In this document: positions 1 to 7,598 of the stretch, piece by piece
Numbering within the stretch: position 1 is the stretch's first letter
Layout of the letters: every line of letters begins with the position of its first letter
Source of the DNA: Colwellia hornerae
Lineage (GTDB): Bacteria; Pseudomonadota; Gammaproteobacteria; Enterobacterales; Alteromonadaceae
Direction of reading: 5' to 3'
Assembly (NCBI RefSeq): GCF_007954355.1
Contig: NZ_VOLR01000002.1
Coordinates: 214,847 to 278,846 of the forward strand
DNA: 64,000 nt
Position numbers and translations under genes: made by a program
The notes under the pieces: model-generated
Seen by the model: the letters and a program-made list of their open reading frames with translations, nothing else
Told to the model about the DNA's origin: nothing
The model's database searches: none

Positions 1-199
1 CGTTACTTTAATAACGGATACAAAAGAAGAACTGATCTCTTTTAATGGCAATACACATGGCTATGATCACCAAATTAACCATTTCAATAAACTGTTACGT
101 CAAGGGAAAAAAGAAAGCCATATCATGACCTTTAACTTTAGTCGCCAGCTTATCGAGACTTTAGATAGCGTTAGAGCACTTATTAATTTGAAGTATTAA
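1..199 (+). CDS. C-terminal end of a Gfo/Idh/MocA-like oxidoreductase (partial)
   Basis: An open frame enters from the left edge (first full codon at base 2) and stops with TAA at 197-199, leaving about 65 residues. The tail has the pattern GNTHGYDHQINHF, then a short Gln/Gly/Lys turn, then a final helix ending in DSVRALINLKY. This resembles the C-terminal substrate-domain end of Gfo/Idh/MocA NAD(P)-dependent oxidoreductases. The Rossmann domain lies outside the window, so cofactor and substrate cannot be judged. A strong hairpin follows about 100 bp downstream. Family assignment is an inference from a short fragment. Confidence 0.55.
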   Translation, partial: VTLITDTKEELISFNGNTHGYDHQINHFNKLLRQGKKESHIMTFNFSRQLIETLDSVRALINLKY

Positions 200-270
200 T
201 TTGAAATGTTGATGGTAGCACTATTAAAGTGATTTTAATGGTATCACCCATTTAACGCCAAGCGTCTTAG

Positions 271-300
271 GCAATAAGCAATAAGCAATAAGCAATAAGC
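271..300. repeat. 7-bp tandem repeat (GCAATAA x4)
   Basis: The heptamer GCAATAA is repeated about four times immediately before the terminator hairpin. It is a simple repeat with no coding content. Confidence 0.8.
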
Positions 301-342
301 CGTTATTATCAATGCATATAACGCGATAATAACGGCTTTATT
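299..342 (+). terminator. Intrinsic terminator after the oxidoreductase
   Basis: A perfect 12-bp stem (GCCGTTATTATC with GATAATAACGGC) encloses an AT-rich loop and is followed by a T-rich tract (TTTATTTT). It lies between the converging oxidoreductase (+) and OmpA-like gene (-). The T tract faces the + strand. Confidence 0.8.
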
Positions 343-353
343 TTATTGACGCC

Positions 354-1022
354 TTATGACTGTTCTATCGGTAACAAGGTTATTTCAACACGGCGGTTAA
401 GCTCGCGTCCTGCAGCTGTTTTGTTCGTTACTGCCGGTTGTGTCTCGCCAAAACCAACAGTTTCTATACGATCGCTAAGAATTTTTTGTCCGCGAAGATA
501 ATTAGCGACAGAGCCAGCTCGGTCTTCAGACAATTTCTGATTATGCTGGGCAGAGCCACTTGAATCAGTGTGGCCAGAAACAACAATAATTGTTTGGTTA
601 TATTCTTCAAGCACCAAAGAAACAGAATCTAATACGCTAGTAAAATTGCTGTTAATGTTTGAGCTGTTCGAAGCAAAAGTAATGTTGCCAGGCATAATAA
701 GGTTAATTTTGTCGCCGTCGCGCGCAATACTCACGCCACTGTCGCGCAATTGCTTACGTAATTTAGCTTCTTGAGTGTCCATATAGTAGCCAATACCACC
801 ACCGATTGCGGCGCCACCTGATGCTGCGGCTAAAATACGTTTGTTGCGTGTTCTGCTGTCTTTGTCTTTATTGTCGATAAAGGCAATTACTGCTGCTAAG
901 CTTGCGCCCGCCGTTGCGCCTATAGCTGTTTTACTGGTTTTACTGTCACCTGTGTAGGGATCAAATGTTGTACAGGCTTGTAGCAATAATATCGCAGATG
1001 CGGTGGTGATTATTTTTTTCAT
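354..1022 (-). CDS. OmpA-family outer-membrane lipoprotein (YiaD-like)
   Basis: 222 residues. The N-terminus is a lipoprotein signal peptide with lipobox LLQAC, which places the lipidated cysteine at residue 17. Residues about 33-80 carry two glycine/alanine-rich hydrophobic stretches (AIGATAGAS and ASGGAAIGGGIGYYMD), the glycine-zipper arrangement seen in YiaD-like proteins. The C-terminal half is an OmpA peptidoglycan-binding domain: SGHTDSSG, the N-x-x-LS-x-x-RA motif, then GFGETQP and NRRVEI. The expected role is to tether the outer membrane to peptidoglycan. The start is supported by AAAGGA about 8 bases upstream. It is a single gene with its own leader. Confidence 0.9.
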   Translation of the reverse strand: MKKIITTASAILLLQACTTFDPYTGDSKTSKTAIGATAGASLAAVIAFIDNKDKDSRTRNKRILAAASGGAAIGGGIGYYMDTQEAKLRKQLRDSGVSIARDGDKINLIMPGNITFASNSSNINSNFTSVLDSVSLVLEEYNQTIIVVSGHTDSSGSAQHNQKLSEDRAGSVANYLRGQKILSDRIETVGFGETQPAVTNKTAAGRELNRRVEITLLPIEQS

Positions 1023-1132
1023 GGGGAATTTCCTTTATTGGCCTTATTGCTTATTGTACAAAGCTTGGGCTATTAATAAATTACTGCAGGAGCAGTCTTG
1101 CCGTTAGTGCTTTTGTCCGTGTATTTTAAGGC

Positions 1133-1160
1133 ACAAAAAAACCCGATGGAGACTCGGGCC
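1133..1160 (-). terminator. Intrinsic terminator, minus strand
   Basis: Read on the minus strand, CCCGA and TCGGG form a short stem followed by seven T. It lies upstream of the OmpA-like lipoprotein and would stop minus-strand transcription arriving from the pirin side. Confidence 0.65.
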
Positions 1161-1307
1161 TGAATATATAACGAAAATACACATATCTAAAACAAAGCTA
1201 ACTTTATACTTAATATTTATAACATTCAAGCTCCCTAAATTAATTACTGGCGTTATATTCACTGAGAAATGTTGTACCAAGAGCGTTAACTACTATATCT
1301 TAGCGGC

Positions 1308-1649
1308 ATGAGTATTCTATGGAAAAAACCGATGGCGTTAGCAACAGATTTGAGACATTTTATTGACGAAGCGGGTAACGTACTCGAACTGACTGACCAA
1401 GCAAAAATGGTTTTCGTTTTTCTGAGTGAAATTGTATTAGCCCTTTCTGAAAATATTGAACAACCGCTCGTTAACGTTAACTTGAAATGTAATACCCGCG
1501 CTAAGCAACTCTCGTGTATTGGAGAAATTAAAGCAAAATCAATAACATTAGGGCTAATTGAATGGCATTGCGACACTTGCCAAGCTTGTGGAACGATTAC
1601 TCATTGGCAAGGAACGCGTTGGGACAAGCAGCAACGCGTTCTACATTAG
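1308..1649 (+). CDS. Small Cys-containing protein of unknown function
   Basis: 113 residues, not recognised. The N-terminal half is predicted helical, with TDLRHFIDEAGNVLELT and a hydrophobic stretch around FVFLSEIVLAL. The C-terminal half has a CNTRAK segment, then WHCDTCQACG followed by ITHWQGTRWD. The CxxCxxC cluster plus the Trp-rich end suggests a small metal-binding or thiol domain. The frame opposite is a shadow. Two starts are possible, ATG at 1308 and ATG at 1332. The second has a weak GGA 8 bases upstream, neither has a strong ribosome-binding site, and the longer form is given. The neighbours do not suggest a role. Confidence 0.55.
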   Translation: MSILWKKPMALATDLRHFIDEAGNVLELTDQAKMVFVFLSEIVLALSENIEQPLVNVNLKCNTRAKQLSCIGEIKAKSITLGLIEWHCDTCQACGTITHWQGTRWDKQQRVLH

Positions 1650-1778
1650 CTATAATTTAGTAAAAAGAAAATTGCTAGATAATATAAAAGCTAATACTAG
1701 ACACGAACGCCAATGCGTAAAATATTCAAAACATACGATTTTAAAGGAACGTTCGTGGCTTACATTACACTGATTCAA

Positions 1779-2486
1779 CTAATTAATCGTGTCGATAATA
1801 ATCACTTCACAGTCAGTTAACGCCCTAAGTAAAATTGTCGTTGACTGAGTGACTTCAGCGCCATCTCCTGTGTTCATGATGATAATTTTTGAGTTGTCCT
1901 CTACTTTAAACATACCTGCTGAGGCTAATATATAAGCTTGATGGTCAATGTTATGCTCAAAAACAGTTCCTTTCGCTAACTTGCCTCCATATATACGCGT
2001 TTCTTGGTTAATAAACAGCGCCTTATTTTTATCTGCTGGGTAGCCTGATACTAACAATGTCAGCGCTGATAGCTGCTCAGTAGGAAATTTCTTACTTTCC
2101 CAACGGGGTGTCACATCAGTTTTATTAGTTTCAATCCAAATTTGATAAAAAGTTAATGGATTCTTAGTGCGATTATATTCTGAATGCACAATACCTGTAC
2201 CTGCACTCATCACTTGAACCTCACCCGCTTTTGTTGTGCCTTTATTGCCCGTACTGTCTTGATGAGTGAGCGCACCTGAACGAATAAAACTGATAATTTC
2301 CATATTACGGTGTGAATGCGAAGGAAAGCCCATCCCCTGTTCAACCCAATCATCATTAACAACACGTAACTTTCCAAATCCCATTCGGCTTGGATTGTAG
2401 TAATTAGCAAAGCTAAAATGATGTTTAGATTTAAGCCAGCCATGGTTAGCGCTACCTAAGCTTTTATAGGGGTAATGTTTTATCAT
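1779..2486 (-). CDS. Pirin family protein (YhhW-like)
   Basis: 235 residues, the length of short pirins such as E. coli YhhW. The N-terminal cupin has the pirin metal-site pattern: His57 and His59 in FPSHSHRNMEI, His101 and Glu103 in GTGIVHSEYN. These residues bind iron in pirins, and several members act as quercetin 2,3-dioxygenases in vitro. The C-terminal cupin is shorter and lacks the metal ligands, as usual. It is the last gene of the DoxX / glutathionyl-hydroquinone reductase / pirin group, all on the minus strand with gaps of about 65-70 bp, so a shared role in handling quinones or other electrophiles is likely. The exact substrate is not known. Confidence 0.9.
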   Translation of the reverse strand: MIKHYPYKSLGSANHGWLKSKHHFSFANYYNPSRMGFGKLRVVNDDWVEQGMGFPSHSHRNMEIISFIRSGALTHQDSTGNKGTTKAGEVQVMSAGTGIVHSEYNRTKNPLTFYQIWIETNKTDVTPRWESKKFPTEQLSALTLLVSGYPADKNKALFINQETRIYGGKLAKGTVFEHNIDHQAYILASAGMFKVEDNSKIIIMNTGDGAEVTQSTTILLRALTDCEVIIIDTIN

Positions 2487-2550
2487 TGTATTTTCTCAGT
2501 ATTTATTTATCTAGCTTCATTTATCAGTTAAACCTTTAACCTAATAACCA

Positions 2551-3501
2551 TTAATATTGACGGTTACGGTTATGTGGCACATCAAAGTGTTCCGCGGCGC
2601 CTAAAGGGATAATACCCGTTGGATTAATCGTTAAATGACTCGCGTAGTAATGGGTCTTAGTGTATTCCAAGTCAACGGTCTCTTTAATTCCAGGTAGTTG
2701 ATAAAGTTCATTAACATAGTTCTTAATATGATGAAATTCGCTTATTTTTTGGCGATTACACTTAAAGTGACCATGATATACCGCATCAAAACGGATCAAT
2801 GTGGTGAACAAGCGCCAGTCAGCTTCGGTTATTTTGTCAGCCACTAAGTAACGCTGTTTTGATAAGAGCTCTTCTAGCCAATCTAAGCTATCAAATAAAT
2901 CTTGGTATGCATTATTATAAGCACCTTGCGTAGTGGCAAAGCCAGCTTTATAGACACCATTATTAATAGTGTCATAAATTCGCGTATTTAGCGTTTCTAT
3001 CGCTTCACGTTGCTCAACGGGGTAGTAATCATCAACATTACCGGTTAATTCGTTGAATGCTGAATTAAACATTCTACTGATTTCAATGGATTCATTATTA
3101 ACAATCGTCTGAGTTTTTTTATCCCATAAAATAGGGACAGTCACACGTCCTTCATAGCTAGGGTCTGCTTTTAGATATAATTGATAGGCATAATCCAATT
3201 GATAAAGTGGATCACCCTTTTCGCCAAACGCCCAACCATTTTTCATCATTTTAGCTTCAACAACACTCACCGAAATAATTGTTTCAAGTTGCTTTAACTT
3301 TCTAAAGATTAACGTTCTGTGTGCCCATGGGCACGCTAACGAAACATATAAATGGTAACGGCCAGCTTCCGGTTTAAATTGACTGTTTTCATCTGATGAA
3401 ATTTGACTTCTAAAGCGACTATCTTGACGAACAAACTGCCCTTTACTTTTATTGGTGTCATACCATTGGTCGACCCATTTACCGTTAACGATTAGTCCCA
3501 T
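2551..3501 (-). CDS. yqjG: Glutathionyl-hydroquinone reductase (Xi-class GST)
   Basis: 316 residues, matching the YqjG/ECM4/PcpF family. The catalytic cysteine sits in the family signature CPWAHRT (Cys57) near the start of the thioredoxin-like domain. The alpha-helical GST C-terminal domain follows, including ITEADWRLFTTLIRFDAVYHGHFKCN, typical of this class. The enzyme reduces glutathionyl-hydroquinones using glutathione, releasing the hydroquinone and GSSG, in the cytoplasm. It lies between DoxX and pirin on the same strand, consistent with a quinone-detoxification unit controlled by the divergent LysR gene. Confidence 0.93.
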   Translation of the reverse strand: MGLIVNGKWVDQWYDTNKSKGQFVRQDSRFRSQISSDENSQFKPEAGRYHLYVSLACPWAHRTLIFRKLKQLETIISVSVVEAKMMKNGWAFGEKGDPLYQLDYAYQLYLKADPSYEGRVTVPILWDKKTQTIVNNESIEISRMFNSAFNELTGNVDDYYPVEQREAIETLNTRIYDTINNGVYKAGFATTQGAYNNAYQDLFDSLDWLEELLSKQRYLVADKITEADWRLFTTLIRFDAVYHGHFKCNRQKISEFHHIKNYVNELYQLPGIKETVDLEYTKTHYYASHLTINPTGIIPLGAAEHFDVPHNRNRQY

Positions 3502-3573
3502 AACATACTCCTTAAATTTATTGCTTTAGCCAGTATTATTGGTACTGACAGGTGATTTAGCTATTTTTCAATG

Positions 3574-4023
3574 TTAAGTGTTTTTAATTAGTTTTAGATA
3601 TACATGACTATCAACAGAGTATCTCCCGCCGCCTTGCACACATAGCGCAAGCGTTATCGCTAATAACGATAAGGCAAACTCATAACCGTTATTACTCATA
3701 AACAGGCCATTACTGATATGGACACTAAATATGGCCACTATCATGGTAATAGCCAACACAACACTGACAGGTCTAGTGAGAAAACCAATCAATAATAATA
3801 TGCCACCAAAAAACTCAGCGCTACCAGCCATTAAAGCCATAAAGAAACCCGGCGCAAGCCCTATAGATTCCATCCACTGTCCGGTTCCCTCTAATCCATA
3901 ACCGCCAAACCAAGCAAATAACTTTTGCGCACCATGGGCGGTAAAAATTAATCCTGCAATTAATCGCAGCGGTAAACTTGATAAAGATTGTTCAGTTTTA
4001 GTGATGGTATTTATAAATGTCAT
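3574..4023 (-). CDS. DoxX family membrane protein
   Basis: 149 residues with four hydrophobic segments: about RLIAGLIFTAHGAQKLFAWF, then a glycine-rich loop, GFFMALMAGSAEFFGGILLLIG, VVLAITMIVAIFSVHI, and FALSLLAITLALCV. The conserved AHGAQKLF and AEFFGG motifs are those of DoxX/DoxD-like proteins. In bacteria these often accompany pirins, GSTs and LysR regulators, with proposed roles in thiol or quinone redox balance at the inner membrane. It is the first gene of the minus-strand trio and starts 130 bp from the divergent LysR gene, with the palindrome at 4112-4130 in between. Confidence 0.9.
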   Translation of the reverse strand: MTFINTITKTEQSLSSLPLRLIAGLIFTAHGAQKLFAWFGGYGLEGTGQWMESIGLAPGFFMALMAGSAEFFGGILLLIGFLTRPVSVVLAITMIVAIFSVHISNGLFMSNNGYEFALSLLAITLALCVQGGGRYSVDSHVYLKLIKNT

Positions 4024-4111
4024 TGTAATTCTCTTTAATTGGTAATGATTTAATATGTAGCTATTGTAGAGGTTGAGTTGTTATTGAATAACCCCTATTA
4101 TTTGTTTGGTA

Positions 4112-4130
4112 TGTTCAAATAATTTGAACA
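4112..4130. promoter_or_regulatory. Perfect 19-bp palindrome, probable LysR operator
   Basis: TGTTCAAATAATTTGAACA is a perfect inverted repeat with the T-N11-A character of LysR-type operators. It sits in the 129-bp gap between the divergent doxX and lysR genes, 22 bp before the LysR start codon. Location and symmetry support autoregulation and control of the doxX operon. This is inferred, not shown. Confidence 0.7.
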
Positions 4131-4152
4131 ATTAAAAGTCTGGATAATAGCC

Positions 4153-5040
4153 ATGAAAACGCCACCTATTAGTATTGAAGCATTACTTGTATTAGATGCT
4201 ATTGAAACACGTGGCACTTATGCGGCAGCGGCAGAACAATTGAATAAAGTTCCTTCAGCGCTTTCTTATATCATTCAGAAACTTGAAGAACAGTTAAACG
4301 TGACACTCTTTCAACGACAAGGGCGCCGCGCCGTGCTAACGCCAGCAGGCAAGCATTTATTATCAGAGGGCCGTAAAGTACTAACGGCCATTAATACCCT
4401 TTCAGAACAAACTCAAACAATTGCTAATGGTTGGGAACCCAAGATCCGTATTGCTTGTGATTCTATTATTGATATAAAAACTATTTTTAAAGGTATAGAA
4501 GCATTTTTAATTGCCCATCAAAATATTGAAATTGATGTGCGAGAAGAAGTGATGAACGGTACGTGGGAAGCATTAATTGAAGACAAGGTCGACTTAGTGA
4601 TTGGCGCCCCTTCACCGGTGCCCAATCAAAAAGGTATCAGGGCAATAAAAATTGCAGTGTCTGAAAATGTTTTAGTGGTTAACAAAGCACATCAATTAGC
4701 TCTTATTGAAGGGCCGCTTAAATCAGCACACTTATCAAAATATAGGAATGTCGTCGTTCATGACTCAGCTCAACATGAAATTCCCTGGTCAGTTAATATT
4801 ATCCAAGGCAGCCAACATTTTTTTGTCAGCTCGATCGCGATAAAAATTGAAGCGATTATTGCAGGGATTGGCATCGGATACTTACCCAAAAACCTCATCC
4901 AACATCATCTTCAATCAGGCCAACTGGTGGTTATTAAATTAGCAGAAGAGCGCCCACCGCAAGATTTATTTATGGCATGGAAAATAACCAACAAAGGTAA
5001 AGGATTAAATAAGTTAATCACTATTTTATCGGCACAATAA
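4153..5040 (+). CDS. LysR-type transcriptional regulator
   Basis: 295 residues, normal LysR length. Residues about 8-66 form the winged helix-turn-helix (ALLVLDAIETRGTYAAAAEQLN, then SALSYIIQKLEEQL, LFQRQGRRAVLTPAGKHLL). Residues about 95-290 form the periplasmic-binding-protein-like effector domain. It is divergent from the doxX-yqjG-pirin group, the classic arrangement of a LysR regulator and its target. The effector is probably a quinone or related electrophile, by association only. Confidence 0.92.
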   Translation: MKTPPISIEALLVLDAIETRGTYAAAAEQLNKVPSALSYIIQKLEEQLNVTLFQRQGRRAVLTPAGKHLLSEGRKVLTAINTLSEQTQTIANGWEPKIRIACDSIIDIKTIFKGIEAFLIAHQNIEIDVREEVMNGTWEALIEDKVDLVIGAPSPVPNQKGIRAIKIAVSENVLVVNKAHQLALIEGPLKSAHLSKYRNVVVHDSAQHEIPWSVNIIQGSQHFFVSSIAIKIEAIIAGIGIGYLPKNLIQHHLQSGQLVVIKLAEERPPQDLFMAWKITNKGKGLNKLITILSAQ

Positions 5041-5213
5041 ACTAGCAATAATAGTTAACCTTAAGCCATTAATTATTAATATAAATATCATTAATACAAG
5101 AGTAGACGTTTTTATCTATTTCATTTAAAGTCGCCCCCACAATTTGAGCTTAAAACCTAATCCTTTTTCTGCCGATAACTTTTTTGACGGATAAGTGTGT
5201 GAGATACCATTCA

Positions 5214-5420
5214 ATGAATAATAACCTTTGGGAACAACTATTTTCTATCAGCGATACCTTAAATGAATCTACGGAATTAAAAGAAGAAAAACTCAAAATA
5301 TTAATCAAACATTTAGCCTCTATTAATATCACCCATGAACGCTCATTTGATCCAGCTGAAAATTTTGAAGCCTATGTCGCGGTAAATTTATGTGAAGCTA
5401 TACACAAGGTTTTAAAGTAA
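5214..5420 (+). CDS. Small protein of unknown function
   Basis: 68 residues starting MNNNLWEQLF; an in-frame ATG at 5184 would add ten residues, but GTGAGA lies about 9 bases before the 5214 ATG. The protein is acidic and helical, with no cysteine motif or signal peptide; the segment SFDPAENFEAYVAVNLCEAIHKVL looks like a folded helical end. It is followed at once by a clear terminator, which supports a real transcription unit. No family recognised. Confidence 0.5.
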   Translation: MNNNLWEQLFSISDTLNESTELKEEKLKILIKHLASINITHERSFDPAENFEAYVAVNLCEAIHKVLK

Positions 5421-5440
5421 AACTAAAACGTAATGCAGCA

Positions 5441-5480
5441 GTAACAACCGAGCTAAAGTCTAGGTTGTTACTTATTTTAG
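5441..5480 (+). terminator. Intrinsic terminator after the small protein
   Basis: A perfect 9-bp stem (GTAACAACC with GGTTGTTAC) followed by TTATTTTAG, 20 bp after the stop of the 68-residue protein. Confidence 0.75.
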
Positions 5481-5846
5481 CCAAGATAATTTTAGAATAA
5501 CCGTGGTTTAATACCAAGTAAATGTCGATTCAAATGGCATAGTTAATTTGGCAAGCTACTAACGCTATTAAATAAATTTTTTGATAAAAGTTCACCACAA
5601 GCTTGTGGTACGCTAAAATTAATTATCTCTTTGCACCTATTACCTTCTCAAAAAAGATAAATCACTTATATTAACCTAGGCTATATTTTTGCTTCTTCAC
5701 CTGAGCTTGTGGTTAAATACGCGAGAGCAATAGAAATAAACTCAAAATTTATTAATCGATTAATCGTATTGACTCAAGTGTCTGGCTAGCTAAACAATAT
5801 GACTAGCACGATATAATAACCCCACAAATAAATTATTAAGAATATT
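5481..5846. other. AT-rich leader upstream of the radA-like gene, with a 16-bp palindrome
   Basis: No coding frame can be supported. At 5594-5609 lies the perfect palindrome ACCACAAGCTTGTGGT, and a half-copy (GCTTGTGGTTA) recurs at about 5705-5715. These are candidate operator sites for the gene at 5847. Confidence 0.4.
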
Positions 5847-7223
5847 ATGGCAAAAGATAAAACAACTTATGTTTGCACTGAATGTGGTGAAAATCATCCT
5901 CGATGGTTAGGTCAATGTTCAAGTTGTTCGGCTTGGAACAGCATCACAGAGTTTAAAGAGTCCAAGGTGATAACCCAGCGCACGCCAAGTAAAAACGCTC
6001 ACCGAGGTTACTCTAAAGAAGATGCCAAGATAGATAAGTTGAGTGAAGTCTCTGATATGGACTTAACGCGATTTGACACCGGTAGCTCTGAATTCAATCG
6101 AGTGTTGGGCGGTGGTATTGTTGAAGGCTCTGTTATTCTTGTCGCGGGCGACCCAGGTGCGGGTAAAAGTACATTATTGTTAAAAACATGTGCTCATTTA
6201 AGCCAAATTGGTAAATCGTTATATACCTCAGGCGAAGAATCTAAAGGCCAAGTAAGAGACCGCGGTTTAAGGTTACAGGCCGATATTTCTAAAATTGACA
6301 TAATGAACTCTGGTGACGTCGAGCTTATCTGTAATGTCATGGTTACCGATGGTTATAAATTCCTTGTTGTTGATTCTATTCAGACGGCATTTATTAGTTC
6401 ACTGCCCAATTCTCCGGGCGGCGTTACTCAAGTTAAAGAATCCGCTGCTATGCTAAACCGGCTAGCAAAAGAGCATGGCGTTACCGTAATATTAGTTTGT
6501 CATGTGTCTAAATCAGGAGATATGGCTGGGCCGAGAGTACTTGAACACATTGGCGATTGCATGTGTAAAATAGAACCAGAAGCTGACAGTAAATACCGCA
6601 CGCTTAGAACCTCTAAAAACCGCTTTGGCGACACCACAGAAATAGCCACTTTTGCCATGACAGCCAAAGGTATGCAAGATGTAGTAAACCCGTCAGCCAT
6701 TTTTTTGGATAAAGATGGTGCTGAATCAAGTGGAAACATGGCCTACGCATCAAACGATACCGGCAGAACTTTATTAATCAATATTCAATCATTGGTCACC
6801 GAGTCTCAAGCTGAAAATCCTATTAGAGGCGGTGTTGGTTTTGATTATAAACGCATGCAAATGCTGCTAGCCATATTGAGAAGTCGTATGGGAGTCAATA
6901 TTGGTGGTAATGATATTTACGTAAACGTGGTTTCAGGTGTTAACTTAACCAAAGATGTTGGCTCAGATCTGCCTTTGATCCTCGCGATGATATCGTCATC
7001 TAGAGAACATAAGTTTTCGGTCAATACTATCGCCTTTGGAGAAATAGGTTTAGACGGCAGTGTAAGACCCGTGCCTTCAGGTGAAGAGCGTGTCAAAGAA
7101 GCAATTCGTAACGACTTTAAAGTTATTATATTACCCAAACGTAATTACAATAAACGCTTAGAAACTAAAGGTGTTACCTTGATACCCGTCTCTCATGTGA
7201 AAGACGTGCTAGAAATCTTCTAA
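5847..7223 (+). CDS. radA: RadA-type DNA repair/recombination ATPase, divergent
   Basis: 458 residues, normal RadA length (E. coli about 460). The N-terminal zinc finger uses Cys10, Cys13, Cys24 and Cys27 (CTECGENHPRWLGQC). The Walker A GDPGAGKST is at about residues 101-109, the RadA signature KNRFG at about 257-261, and the C-terminal Lon-protease-like domain ends with the VPSGEERVKEA region. RadA drives branch migration in recombination intermediates together with RecA. Several normally conserved stretches are altered: the segment after KNRFG reads DTTEIATFAM, and the usual EGTRP motif is replaced by NDTGRTLLINIQ. It also lacks the common serB neighbour. It may be a second, accessory RadA rather than the housekeeping copy. 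Confidence 0.85.
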   Translation: MAKDKTTYVCTECGENHPRWLGQCSSCSAWNSITEFKESKVITQRTPSKNAHRGYSKEDAKIDKLSEVSDMDLTRFDTGSSEFNRVLGGGIVEGSVILVAGDPGAGKSTLLLKTCAHLSQIGKSLYTSGEESKGQVRDRGLRLQADISKIDIMNSGDVELICNVMVTDGYKFLVVDSIQTAFISSLPNSPGGVTQVKESAAMLNRLAKEHGVTVILVCHVSKSGDMAGPRVLEHIGDCMCKIEPEADSKYRTLRTSKNRFGDTTEIATFAMTAKGMQDVVNPSAIFLDKDGAESSGNMAYASNDTGRTLLINIQSLVTESQAENPIRGGVGFDYKRMQMLLAILRSRMGVNIGGNDIYVNVVSGVNLTKDVGSDLPLILAMISSSREHKFSVNTIAFGEIGLDGSVRPVPSGEERVKEAIRNDFKVIILPKRNYNKRLETKGVTLIPVSHVKDVLEIF

Positions 7224-7248
7224 CCTTAGCACTTGTATGTAAAAATAA

Positions 7249-7298
7249 AGGTCAGCAACCTAGTTAAGTAGTAATTAAGTTTGTTGACCTCATTTTTT
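7249..7298 (+). terminator. Intrinsic terminator after the radA-like gene
   Basis: A stem of about 10 bp (AGGTCAGCAA with TTGTTGACCT, one G-T pair) is followed by CATTTTTTG, 25 bp after the stop codon. Confidence 0.7.
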
Positions 7299-7598
7299 GT
7301 GATGAAGAGAAGATGCTGACAATAGCTGGGGGATGAATATTTTTCAGTATTTCACTACACTATTTATAATGGCGCATGACTTTCTTGGCCTGTTTGATTA
7401 TTTAAGATAAAACATAAGGGTATTAAACGCCTCCTTAGTATGAATCTTTAACCCTGACACTAAAATATAGATTGAGACGGTAAGTAAGTCCTCTAAGTGC
7501 CCTTCCTTTTTTTAATAATCTCTAAATTTTGTCATTCCTCTTTAACCACTTTTCAGATATCCTTGAACTAATAAAGTGTTAAATTAAAAGGGATTTTA
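7299..7598. other. Intergenic region before the PLD-helicase gene
   Basis: About 300 bp of AT-rich sequence with no supportable gene. An AAAGGGA ribosome-binding site stands 8 bases before the ATG at 7599. Confidence 0.4.

Noticed and set aside
1558..1773. 71-codon plus-strand frame overlapping the 113-residue protein
   Set aside because: Overlapping frame shadow with no start signal.
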